Positions 1 to 7,614 of a stretch of 64,000 bases of DNA are shown in pieces; positions within the stretch are counted from its first letter, which is position 1, and the number at the start of each line of letters is the position of its first letter. The DNA comes from Nocardia tengchongensis (GTDB taxonomy: Bacteria; Actinomycetota; Actinomycetes; Mycobacteriales; Mycobacteriaceae). The notes beneath the pieces are model-generated. The model was not told where the DNA came from, ran no database searches, and was given only the letters and a program-made list of their open reading frames with translations. A program made the translations under genes and the position numbers. The DNA is taken from the NCBI RefSeq assembly GCF_018362975.1, contig NZ_CP074371.1, positions 4,402,001-4,466,000 on the forward strand, written 5' to 3'.

Positions 1-459
1 GCACCACGACAGCAGGTGCTCGACATCCACGCAGCCCTCACCGCCGAGCTGCCGGGCGACGATCGCGGCGAAAGCCGGACGGCACAGGCGGTTCCAGCTC
101 TCGGTCACCCCGAAGGTCCGCAGATGTGCCTCCAGCATCGCGTACACGGCCGGGCCGTCCAAGGCGAACGCCGCCGTGAGCAGCGGATCGATGTCGCCCA
201 GCGCGACGGCCGGACCCCGTGCCGTGGCGGCGGCCGCCGCCGGCGTCGCACCGTCCCGGATGAGTTCGAGCATCCGGCCGAGCACGTCGATGTCGCCGTC
301 GGTGTAGAGCCGGTGCCGGCCGGGACGGTCCTGCCGGGGACCGATGTCGTAGCGCCGATTCCAGCTGCGCAGCGTCGCGGTCGGAATGCCGAGCCGCTCG
401 GCCACGGTGCGGACGGTGTAACCGCCCTCGTCGGTGGCGGCGGTCGGACTGATCGGCAT
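1..459 (-). CDS. LitR/CarH-like MerR-family regulator (C-terminus beyond window edge)
   Basis: The reading frame starts at ATG (459-457) and runs off the left edge. The N-terminus has a MerR-type helix-turn-helix (TVRTVAERLGIPTATLRSWN, then a RPGRHRLYT wing). It is followed by a helical region with SWNRLCRPAF and DVEHLLSW, the same layout as the regulator at 7611-8528, so the two are paralogs. In the LitR/CarH family this region leads into a cobalamin-binding light-sensing domain, which here would lie outside the window. The EH of the family Wx9EH motif is present, but the Trp position is Gln. It lies 29 bp downstream of the TetR gene on the same strand and probably controls the photolyase block to its right (inference). 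The start has no clear ribosome-binding site. Confidence 0.75.
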   Translation of the reverse strand, partial: MPISPTAATDEGGYTVRTVAERLGIPTATLRSWNRRYDIGPRQDRPGRHRLYTDGDIDVLGRMLELIRDGATPAAAAATARGPAVALGDIDPLLTAAFALDGPAVYAMLEAHLRTFGVTESWNRLCRPAFAAIVARQLGGEGCVDVEHLLSWC

Positions 460-468
460 CAGGTCATT

Positions 469-485
469 GTGCCCGTAACGGGCAC
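469..485. promoter_or_regulatory. Perfect 17-bp palindrome between the TetR and LitR-like genes
   Basis: GTGCCCGTAACGGGCAC is an 8-1-8 perfect inverted repeat. It begins 10 bp upstream of the LitR-like start codon and ends 3 bp before the TetR stop. No T-run follows on either strand, so an operator or processing hairpin fits better than a rho-independent terminator. No protein has been shown to bind it. Confidence 0.4.
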
Positions 486-488
486 CCC

Positions 489-1184
489 TCAACGAAATCC
501 GGCCTGCCCGGGCACGGCGGTGTCGAGCACCGGCACCGGGTCACCGGATCCGGCGGGCGATTGCGCGACCGTTCGGACCCCGGCCAGGCCGTTCCAGCAC
601 AGGCCGGCGGTCGTGCTGACGGCATCGCGCTTGGGGATCGGTTTGCGGTGAATCGCCCAGTCCCGGGCGCACGCCTGAGCGATCGCGACCAGTTCGACGG
701 CGATGAGCCGGCGCTGCTCGGCCCGCGCGAACGGATACGCGGCCAGCGCCTGGGAGACGGCGTCATTGCAGATCGTCGCGGCCCGGTGGGCGAGGCGCTG
801 CGCCGAGGGCTCCTCGGCCACCGCCGCGTCGGCCAGCAGCGCCGCGCCGCGGGGGTGGGTGTCGGCGAAGTCGAATACCGCGGCCACCGTGGCCGTCACG
901 ATCGACTCCAGGTCCCCGGCGTGGCCCAGCGCCACGGTGAGCGTCTGCTCCAGCCCCTGCACCTCTTCGTGCAGGACCGCCAGATACAGCTCCAGCTTGC
1001 TCGAGAACGACTTGTACAGCACGGGTTTGCTGATCCCGGCCCGGCAGGCGATCTCCTCCATGCTCGCCGCGCGATACCCGCACGCGGCGAACAACCCCGC
1101 CGCCGCGGCCATGATCGAGCGCCGTCGCGCCTGCCTGGCCCGCATCACCTTCTCGTCCACCGCGGTCACCTCCTCGATACGCAC
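489..1184 (-). CDS. TetR/AcrR family transcriptional regulator
   Basis: A 231-aa protein with a typical TetR N-terminal HTH at about residues 20-65 (SMEEIACRAGISKPVLYKSF) and a helical ligand-binding C-terminal part. The first Met is used here; an internal Met (VMRARQARRRS) is also possible. It is transcribed leftward, followed by the LitR-like gene and divergent from the photolyase, with 212 bp between the divergent starts. The ligand and targets cannot be told from the sequence. The family assignment is secure. Confidence 0.85.
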   Translation of the reverse strand: MRIEEVTAVDEKVMRARQARRRSIMAAAAGLFAACGYRAASMEEIACRAGISKPVLYKSFSSKLELYLAVLHEEVQGLEQTLTVALGHAGDLESIVTATVAAVFDFADTHPRGAALLADAAVAEEPSAQRLAHRAATICNDAVSQALAAYPFARAEQRRLIAVELVAIAQACARDWAIHRKPIPKRDAVSTTAGLCWNGLAGVRTVAQSPAGSGDPVPVLDTAVPGQAGFR

Positions 1185-1350
1185 CGTATACCGACGCCCG
1201 GCGGTCCCGGCGACGCACGGCCGGATTCGGCCGGCGCCGTCCCCGGTGACCGCACCGCCGCGACGCTACATCCGGGCTACCGCGAGGACCCGGTCTCGGC
1301 CGCATGATCGGGCCGGGTCGCGTGGGGCGGGAGCGGTATCGCCCGGATGG

Positions 1351-1375
1351 CTCTGATGCATCGATAATGAAATCG
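1351..1375. promoter_or_regulatory. Candidate LitR-type operator upstream of the photolyase
   Basis: CTCTGATGCATCG (1351-1363) matches 12 of 13 bases of the element at 3701-3713 in front of the SDR/flavoprotein pair. A degenerate second copy (TGAAATCG) starts exactly 11 bp after TGCATCG. CarH-type regulators are known to bind direct repeats spaced 11 bp, so this is a plausible site for one of the two LitR-like proteins. An ECF-sigma promoter element is the alternative. The rest of the 1185-1396 gap shows nothing else clear. Confidence 0.45.
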
Positions 1376-1396
1376 AATTGCGACTAGGGTGGCGGC

Positions 1397-2722
1397 ATGA
1401 CCGCATCGATCGTGCTGTTCACCCGGGACCTGCGTGTGCACGACAATCCGGCGCTGTCCGCGGCCTGCCGCGATGCCGGGACGGTGGTGCCACTGTTCGT
1501 GCTCGACACCGAATTGCTCGCCAAGGTGTCCGACGCCCCGAACCGGGCGCGGTTTCTCGTCGCCGCGCTCACCGAACTCGACACCGAACTACGAACCCGC
1601 GGTGGGCGTTTGGTGGTGCGCAGGGGCCGCGTCGTGGAGGAGGTGGCGCGGCTGGCGCAGGAGGTGAACGCGCGGAGCGTGCACCTTGCCGAGGACGTCA
1701 CCGGCTACAGCGCGCGGCGGCTGACCGCGCTGCGGGAACGGCTCGCCCGCATCGGCTGTGCCGTGCACGCGCACCCCGCGTCCATCACCGCGGTGGATGT
1801 GTCCGCGCTGCGCCCCGACACCGGACGCACCCACTACGCGGTGTTCACGCCGTACTTCCGGCGCTGGGTCGACACCCCGATGCGACGTCCCCTGCCGGCA
1901 CCGGACGCCGTGGTGGTGCCTCGCGTCGGCAGCGAGCCGATCCCCGATCCCGCCGACCTGGCGACCGGCCCCGGGTCGCCCGAACTGGCCGTGGGCGGGG
2001 AGGCGACCGGGCGGAAACTGTTGGAGCACTGGCTTTCCGGGCCGGTGTGTGAGTACGCGGCCGTCAAGGATATGCCCGCCGTGGACGGCACCTCCGGACT
2101 GTCGCCCTATCTGCACTTCGGCTGTCTGTCCGCCGCGGAGATCGTCTTCCGGGCCGACGTGTCCGACGCCGGCGGGCAGGCCTTCGTGCGGCAGCTGGCC
2201 TGGCGGGACTTCTACCATCAGGTGCTCGCGGACCGCCCCGGCGTCGCCACCGCCGACTACCGGCCTGTCGCCCAGTCGTGGCGCACCGATGCGCACGCGG
2301 TCGCCGCCTGGCGCGCCGGACGCACCGGTTACCCGATGGTCGACGCCGGGATGCGGCAGCTCACCGCGCAGGGCTGGATGCCGGGGCGGGCCCGGCTGAT
2401 CGCCGCCAGCTTCCTGGTCAAGACGCTGCGGGTGGATTGGCGGGTGGGGGCGCGGCACTTCGAGCGCTGGCTGGTGGACGCGGACGTGGCGAACAACCGG
2501 ATGAACTGGCAGTGGATGGCCGGGACCGGCACCGATACCCGCTCGAGCCGGGTGCTCAACCCCTTGCGCCAGGCCGAGCGGTTCGATCCCGGCGGCGACT
2601 ACGCACGCCGGTGGCTGCCGGAACTGGCGCACCTGCCCGGCGCGGAGATCCATCGGCCCTGGCGCGCGGGTGTGCTCGCCGCGGAGTACCCGCCGCCGAT
2701 CGTCGAATTCAACGGCATGTGA
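1397..2722 (+). CDS. phr: Deoxyribodipyrimidine photolyase (class I cryptochrome/photolyase family)
   Basis: A 441-aa protein of typical photolyase length that repairs UV-induced pyrimidine dimers using light and FAD. The N-terminal alpha/beta antenna domain begins SIVLFTRDLRVHDNPAL. The C-terminal FAD domain contains SPYLHFGCLS, LAWRDFYHQVL, MRQLTAQGWMPGRARL and MNWQWMAGTGTDTRSSRVLN, the conserved FAD- and DNA-contacting segments of the family. The ATG is preceded by AGGGTGGCGGC. The stop is only 7 bp from the convergent SDR stop. It sits at the left of a block also containing an SDR, a flavoprotein, DUF1365 and a CFA-type methyltransferase. Similar blocks are light- or singlet-oxygen-induced in other bacteria. 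Confidence 0.93.
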   Translation: MTASIVLFTRDLRVHDNPALSAACRDAGTVVPLFVLDTELLAKVSDAPNRARFLVAALTELDTELRTRGGRLVVRRGRVVEEVARLAQEVNARSVHLAEDVTGYSARRLTALRERLARIGCAVHAHPASITAVDVSALRPDTGRTHYAVFTPYFRRWVDTPMRRPLPAPDAVVVPRVGSEPIPDPADLATGPGSPELAVGGEATGRKLLEHWLSGPVCEYAAVKDMPAVDGTSGLSPYLHFGCLSAAEIVFRADVSDAGGQAFVRQLAWRDFYHQVLADRPGVATADYRPVAQSWRTDAHAVAAWRAGRTGYPMVDAGMRQLTAQGWMPGRARLIAASFLVKTLRVDWRVGARHFERWLVDADVANNRMNWQWMAGTGTDTRSSRVLNPLRQAERFDPGGDYARRWLPELAHLPGAEIHRPWRAGVLAAEYPPPIVEFNGM

Positions 2723-2729
2723 GCGGGAT

Positions 2730-3689
2730 TCACTGAGCCGGGAGGCCGACCGCGGCCGCGCAGTAGCGCCACAGGCGCTCGCGATCGGCGTCGGACTCCC
2801 GGGTGCGGCGCCGATAGTGCTCGGGCCGCGCGCGCCGATCGTGCCAGAACCGGCCGGAGGGGACATCGGTGGCAGACAGCCAGATCACGGTGTCCGCGCC
2901 CTCGGCGGGGGTGCGCAACAGTGGACGCGTCCAGGCGCGAAACGTCGGCAGCGAGTCGGCGACGCCAGGTGTGTCCACCCAGCCCGGGTGCATGGTGTGC
3001 ACCGAGATGCCCGCTGCCGCATAGCGATCCGACAGGATCGGGGTCAGGGCCACCTGCATGCGCTTGCTGCGCGCGTAGGCGGTCGCGCCGCGATAGTCGC
3101 CGGTGCGGTATTCGAAGTCGTCGGGGTGCAGTGCCTGGGTGTACATGCCGCCGGACGACACCTGGATCACCCGGGCGTCCCCTGACCGCGCCAGGACCGG
3201 TGCGAGCAGTTCGGTGGCCAGCAGCGGTCCCAGCACGTGGGTGGCCACGCAGATCTCGTGCCCCTGAGGGCTTTCGCGACGGGTGGCGGGCAGCACGCCC
3301 GCGTTGTGGACGAGCACGTCCAGACGCTCGGTCCGCTCGGCGAACTCGGCCGCGAACCTGCGAACGTCGGTCAGATCGGCCACGTCGCAGCACTCGACCC
3401 GCAGGCGGGCGTTCGGGAAGGCCGCGGCGATCTCCGTGGCGGCCGAGGCGCCGCGCGCCTCGTTCCTGACCAGCAACGTGACCGTGGCGCCCAGGTCGGC
3501 CAGTCCGGCCGCGATCGCCTTGCCGATCCCCGAGTTCGCGCCGGTGACCAGCGCGGTCCGGCTGCGCAGGGCATGCGCGGGCAGGGCCGGCCAGGCCCCG
3601 TGCCGCAGATGGAATCCGGTGCGTCCGTAGCCGAGTACCACAGTGCGATCGAGGGCGGTGTCCAGTGCGGGTGGGAGGCGGATGGCCAT
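2730..3689 (-). CDS. Short-chain dehydrogenase/reductase (DHRS12-like)
   Basis: A 319-aa classical SDR. Visible motifs are the nucleotide-binding TGANSGIG, the NAG motif (LVHNAGV), the catalytic Ser in IQVSSGG and the YxxxK motif (AYARSK). An N-terminal extension (VVLGYGRTGFHLRHGAW) before the Rossmann fold resembles the DHRS12-type subgroup. The start ATG at 3689 is chosen because AGGAGAAGGG lies just upstream; a longer start at 3722 has no such site and would place the repeated operator element inside the gene. It is divergent from the flavoprotein operon and shares its upstream element. The substrate is unknown, perhaps a lipid intermediate given the neighbours (inference). Confidence 0.85.
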   Translation of the reverse strand: MAIRLPPALDTALDRTVVLGYGRTGFHLRHGAWPALPAHALRSRTALVTGANSGIGKAIAAGLADLGATVTLLVRNEARGASAATEIAAAFPNARLRVECCDVADLTDVRRFAAEFAERTERLDVLVHNAGVLPATRRESPQGHEICVATHVLGPLLATELLAPVLARSGDARVIQVSSGGMYTQALHPDDFEYRTGDYRGATAYARSKRMQVALTPILSDRYAAAGISVHTMHPGWVDTPGVADSLPTFRAWTRPLLRTPAEGADTVIWLSATDVPSGRFWHDRRARPEHYRRRTRESDADRERLWRYCAAAVGLPAQ

Positions 3690-3700
3690 GGTCCCTTCTC

Positions 3701-3725
3701 CTTTGATGCATCGTTTTTGCATCGA
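3701..3725. promoter_or_regulatory. Candidate LitR-type operator in the SDR/flavoprotein divergent promoter
   Basis: CTTTGATGCATCG (3701-3713) repeats the photolyase upstream element. TGCATCG occurs twice exactly 11 bp apart (3707-3713 and 3718-3724), which fits the direct-repeat spacing known for CarH-type operators. On the + strand TTGATG (3703-3708), 17 bp and TTACAT (3726-3731) also read as a sigma-70-like promoter toward the flavoprotein. On the minus strand the element ends just upstream of the SDR ribosome-binding site, so a bound repressor could block both genes. Confidence 0.5.
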
Positions 3726-3791
3726 TTACATGGTAGCGTAGAAGTCGCGGACCGGACAGCCCGATGGTTCGCCCGGACGGCGGAGGACCTC

Positions 3792-3851
3792 ATGACCACT
3801 AGCCCACAGCTCGGGGGATTCGACGGGGCGGTAACACCGTGCGCGCGTTGA
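3792..3851 (+). other. Possible leader ORF, or displaced true start of the flavoprotein
   Basis: An ATG with an ideal upstream GGAGGA opens 19 codons (MTTSPQLGGFDGAVTPCAR) and stops inside the next gene, 10 bp past its GTG start. It is either a translationally coupled leader peptide or the real N-terminus of the flavoprotein with one base missing in a G-run (for example 3813-3817). Given the many single-base frameshifts in the window, the second reading is attractive. Confidence 0.35.
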
Positions 3852-5173
3852 CCGGGGACCGGCGTCGAGTCGCGGTGATCGGCAGCGGGGTGGCCGGCCT
3901 CACCGCCGCGTGGGTGCTGGCCAGGGACTGCGAAGTGATTCTGTACGAGGCCGATTCGCGGCTCGGCGGCCATGCCCACACGCATCGGATCCCGGCCCGG
4001 GCGGACGGCACGGGGGAGCTGCTCGGTGTCGATTCCGGGTTCATCGTCCACAACGCGCGCACCTACCCCACCCTGTTGCGCCTGTTCGGTGAACTGGGGG
4101 TGCGCACCCAGGAATCGGAGATGTCGATGTCGATCCGATGTGACGGCTGCGGACTCGAATACGCCGGCGGCAAGGGCCCGCGCGGGCTGATCCCGAATCC
4201 AGGAATTGCGCGCCCCCGCGCCTATCTGCGCATGCTCGGCGAGATCACCCGATTCCACCGCCTGGCGCGCGCCGAGTTGGCCGGGGAGGGCGACGAACTC
4301 CGCACCCTGGGCGACTTCCTGCGGGCGGGTCGATTCTCGGAGTTCTTCACCGCGCACTTCATGGTGCCGCTGGTGGCCGCGGTCTGGTCCTGCCCGCCGA
4401 CCATGGCTGTGCAGTACCCGGCCCGTTCACTGTTCACCTTCCTCGATCATCACGGCATGCTCACCGTGTTCGGCGCACCGACCTGGCGGACCGTGAGCGG
4501 CGGCTCGGCGAGCTATGTGGCGGCCGTCGCGGCCGGGGTGCACGAGGTGCGGTCGGGTGTACCCGTGCGCGCGATCCACCGTGCCGCGCGGACGGTCGCG
4601 GTGCGCGACGACGCCGACGAGGTGGACTTCTTCGACGCCGCGGTCATCGCCACCCACCCCGACCAGGCCCTGCGGCTGCTGGACGCCCCTACCCTGGCGC
4701 AGGCCGAAGTGCTTGCGGCACTGCCCTATTCGATCAACCGGACGGTGCTGCACACCGACGACACGGTGCTGCCCCGGCGCGCCGGGGCCCGGGCGTCGTG
4801 GAACTATCGGCTGCCGCACTGCGCCGCCGCGCCCGACCGCGTACTGGTCAGCTACGACGTGACCCGGCTGCAACGGCTACCGGCCGGTGATCGCCGGTTC
4901 CTGGTCACCCTCGGTGACGACGACCGGGTGGCGCCCGAGACCGTGCTCGCCGCCATGACCTACGAGCACCCGCAGTACACTCCCTCCGCCATGGCCGCGC
5001 GCCGGCGGCTACCCGAAATCGGCGACCACACCGTCGCTTTCGCCGGCGCGTACCACGGGTGGGGATTCCACGAGGACGGCGCACTGTCGGGCCTGCGCGC
5101 CGCCGAACGCCTCGGCGGGCGCTGGGCGACAGGCGCTTCGATGTCGATCGCCTCCGCGCAGGAGGTGCCGTGA
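3839..5173 (+). CDS. FAD-dependent amine-oxidase-like oxidoreductase
   Basis: A 444-aa NAD(P)-binding-like flavoprotein. The N-terminal dinucleotide-binding fold is VAVIGSGVAGLTAAWVLA followed by YEADSRLGGHAHTH, and FAGAYHGWGFHEDG near the C-terminus is the second FAD-contacting segment. The family (COG2907) is usually found beside DUF1365 and CFA-type methyltransferase genes, as here. The assigned GTG start at 3839 is weakly supported, and an upstream ATG at 3792 has the better ribosome-binding site but is out of frame. The stop overlaps the DUF1365 start by 4 bp (GTGA). A role in oxidising methyl-branched or cyclopropane-type acyl chains is inferred from related operons, not from residues. 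Confidence 0.85.
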   Translation: MRALTGDRRRVAVIGSGVAGLTAAWVLARDCEVILYEADSRLGGHAHTHRIPARADGTGELLGVDSGFIVHNARTYPTLLRLFGELGVRTQESEMSMSIRCDGCGLEYAGGKGPRGLIPNPGIARPRAYLRMLGEITRFHRLARAELAGEGDELRTLGDFLRAGRFSEFFTAHFMVPLVAAVWSCPPTMAVQYPARSLFTFLDHHGMLTVFGAPTWRTVSGGSASYVAAVAAGVHEVRSGVPVRAIHRAARTVAVRDDADEVDFFDAAVIATHPDQALRLLDAPTLAQAEVLAALPYSINRTVLHTDDTVLPRRAGARASWNYRLPHCAAAPDRVLVSYDVTRLQRLPAGDRRFLVTLGDDDRVAPETVLAAMTYEHPQYTPSAMAARRRLPEIGDHTVAFAGAYHGWGFHEDGALSGLRAAERLGGRWATGASMSIASAQEVP

Positions 5174-5895
5174 CCCGAGCACGCCTGGTGCGCACCGTGA
5201 TCCGCCACCACCGCGGCGCCCCGGTGCAGCATCGCTTCGCCTATCGCAGCTACAGCTGGCTGGTCGATGTGGACGAGCTGCCCGTGCTGCCCTGGCCGTG
5301 GCGGGCGCTGGCGGGCTTCCACTCGCGCGACCATCTCGGCGATCCCAACGTCCCCTTGCGTGACAATGTGGTTCGGTACCTCGCCGGGCACGGGATCGAT
5401 GTGCGCGGCGGTCGGATCCTGATGCTCGCCAACGCCCGGGTGCTGGGATACGTCTTCAATCCGCTCACCGTCTACTGGTGCCACGACCCCGAAGGCGCCT
5501 TGCGCTGCGTCGTCGCCGAGGTGCACAACACCTACGGCGAACGGCACCGCTATCTGGTGGAGTCGGACGCGGAAACCGTTGTCGACAAACAGTTCTACGT
5601 ATCACCGTTCAATCCCGTCGCGGGCCGGTACCGGCTACGCCTGCCCGAGCCGACCGATCGGCTGCGGCTGGCGATCACACTGGAGCGCCCCGACGGCCGG
5701 ACGGTATTCGCCGCCACCGTCGTCGGCCGGGTACTGCCCGCCGACCGTCGTGCCGTGGCCCGCACCCTGCTCGCCCATCCGCTCGAAACGCTGCGGATCG
5801 CCGCCCGCATCCGCTGGCAGGGCCTGCGGCTGCGGGCGCGCGGTCTGCCGATCGTCGCCCGCGAACCGTCCGTTCCTCAGGAGGCACTTCCGTGA
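5170..5895 (+). CDS. DUF1365 domain-containing protein
   Basis: A 241-aa protein spanning the whole DUF1365 family length, with the signature segment ARVLGYVFNPLTVYWCHD and the preceding DNVVRYLAGHGID. The biochemical function of the family is not firmly known. It is almost always encoded between an amine-oxidase-like flavoprotein and a CFA-type methyltransferase, as here. The GTG start at 5170 overlaps the preceding stop (GTGA) and has AGGAGG upstream; the stop overlaps the next GTG start in the same way. Translational coupling across the four genes is therefore likely. Confidence 0.88.
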   Translation: MTRARLVRTVIRHHRGAPVQHRFAYRSYSWLVDVDELPVLPWPWRALAGFHSRDHLGDPNVPLRDNVVRYLAGHGIDVRGGRILMLANARVLGYVFNPLTVYWCHDPEGALRCVVAEVHNTYGERHRYLVESDAETVVDKQFYVSPFNPVAGRYRLRLPEPTDRLRLAITLERPDGRTVFAATVVGRVLPADRRAVARTLLAHPLETLRIAARIRWQGLRLRARGLPIVAREPSVPQEALP

Positions 5896-7213
5896 CGATA
5901 TCTCCCTACGCGGCCGAAACCGACACCGCCGTAAGCGATGCCGCGCCCCGTGGCGGATCGGTCGCCGGGCCGCCGCCCCCGCCCGGGGGCCTTCGCACGG
6001 CCGTGGGCGGCCCGGTGGTCATGGCGTTGTTCGGCCGTGCGGTGCGCCGGCTCGCGCTTCGGGTCGAGTTGCCCGACGGGCGGATGCTGGGCGGTGCGGT
6101 TCATGATCCGGCGGCACCGCGCATGCTGGTGCACGACCCGCGGGCCTTCGCCGCGCGAGTCGCCGCGACCGGGCTCATCGGCTTCGGTGAGGGCTATATG
6201 GCCGGGGACTGGTCCGCGCCGGATCTGCCCGCGGTGCTCACCGTGCTGGCCGCCGATCTCGCCCATCTGGTCCCCGCGCCGCTGCAATCGCTGCGGGCGC
6301 TCGTGCTGCCGGGGCATCCGCTCGCGACTCGTGCCGATGCGGCGGGGGCGCGCCGCAACGCAGCCCACCACTACGACCTGTCCAACGAGTTCTTCGCGAC
6401 GTTCCTCGACGAGACCATGACCTACTCCGCGGCACTGTTCGACCGGCTCGACCCCGCCCGGTCTGGTCCGATTTCGCTGCCGCGCAACACCGCAAGATCG
6501 ATCGGCTGCTGGACAGCGCGGGTGTCGGTCCTGGGAGCACAGTGCTGGAGATCGGCACCGGCTGGGGAGAATTGGCCGTTCGCGCGGCACAGCGTGGCGC
6601 CACCGTCCGGTCGGTCACCCTGTCCTCCGAGCAGCAGGGATGGGCGCGTCGGCGCGTTGCTGCGGCGGGATATGCGGATCGGGTGTCGGTCGAACTGCTC
6701 GACTACCGAGCCATCGACGGGCAGTACGACGCCGTGGTGTCGGTGGAGATGATCGAGGCGGTCGGATACGAGTACCTGCCGGACTACCTGGCGAGCCTGG
6801 ATCGGTTGCTCGCACCCGGCGGGCGCATCGCCTTACAGGTCATCACCATGCCGCACGACCGCATGCGGGCCACGCGCCACACCCACACCTGGGTGCAGAA
6901 ATACATCTTCCCCGGCGGCTTCCTTCCCTCGGAAACGCTACTGACGGAGCTGCTTTCGACACACACCGGGCTGCATGTCGAAGCACGACAGGCGTTCGGC
7001 GACCATTACGCACAGACGCTGCGACTCTGGCTGGACCGCTTCGACACCGCTGCCGACCGGATCGATTCGCTCGGCTTCGATGAGGTCTTCCGGCGCATGT
7101 GGCGACTGTATCTGGCGTACTCCGAAGCGGGATTCCGGTCCGGCTACCTCGACGTTCTGCAACTGGTGCTCGCCCGCCCGGCCGGCACCGAGCTACCGGA
7201 GGTGCACCGATGA
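5892..7213 (+). pseudogene. Cyclopropane-fatty-acyl-phospholipid synthase family methyltransferase, single frameshift
   Basis: A SAM-dependent methyltransferase that would add a methylene or methyl group to unsaturated phospholipid acyl chains. The first frame carries the N-terminal domain and AAHHYDLSNEFFATFLDETM up to about 6460. The second frame resumes with DFAAAQHRKIDRLLD, the SAM motif VLEIGTGWGELA, SVEMIEAVGYEY and YIFPGGFLPS. One missing G at 6460-6461 (CGG TCT read for CGG GTC TGG) would restore a 440-aa protein of normal length. The break is therefore most likely a sequencing indel or a very recent mutation. The start is GTG 5892, overlapping the DUF1365 stop, with AGGAGG upstream. 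The protein probably acts with the flavoprotein and DUF1365 on membrane lipids (inference). Confidence 0.8.
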
Positions 7214-7614
7214 ACCCCACCGGACCCGCCAGGCTGCTCGGCGTTGCGACCGCGCTCTACGGTGCCGCCGTCGTACTGCGACCCGAGATCCTGTTGCGCC
7301 CAACCGGACTCGGCGCCGGCGCGGAGCCGGGCCTGCGTGCCACCGCCCGGATGATCGCGCTGCGCGACCTGATCTCCGGCCTCGCCTGGGCGGTGGCATC
7401 GACTCCTCGTGCGCGTCGCACCGCGGCCGCCATTCGCGTGGGGTCGGACGCCGCCGACACCGTCGTGCTCGGGCTCGCGTTGCGGGGTCGGACCGAACGA
7501 CGCAAAACGCTTGCGGTGACATCGAGTTGGGGACTGCTGTGCGCGGCGGCCGCCCTCCATGAAGTCCGCCGAGACCCGGGGCGGCGCGGCCGGGCGGGGG
7601 CGCGCCGACCGTGA
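7210..7614 (+). CDS. Small integral membrane protein (DUF4267-like)
   Basis: A 134-aa protein with several hydrophobic segments (RLLGVATALYGAAVVL, MIALRDLISGLAWAVAS, ADTVVLGLALRG, TSSWGLLCAAAALHEV). The start ATG overlaps the methyltransferase stop (ATGA), and its own stop overlaps the GTG of the LitR-like gene, so it belongs to the same translationally coupled operon. The function is unknown. The length and MIALRDL-type segment resemble DUF4267 membrane proteins, but this match is tentative. Confidence 0.75.
   Translation: MNPTGPARLLGVATALYGAAVVLRPEILLRPTGLGAGAEPGLRATARMIALRDLISGLAWAVASTPRARRTAAAIRVGSDAADTVVLGLALRGRTERRKTLAVTSSWGLLCAAAALHEVRRDPGRRGRAGARRP

Noticed and set aside
6450..6470. 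Programmed ribosomal frameshifting in the CFA-type gene
   Set aside because: No slippery heptamer or downstream pseudoknot is evident, and many unrelated genes here show the same kind of break, which points to indel errors.
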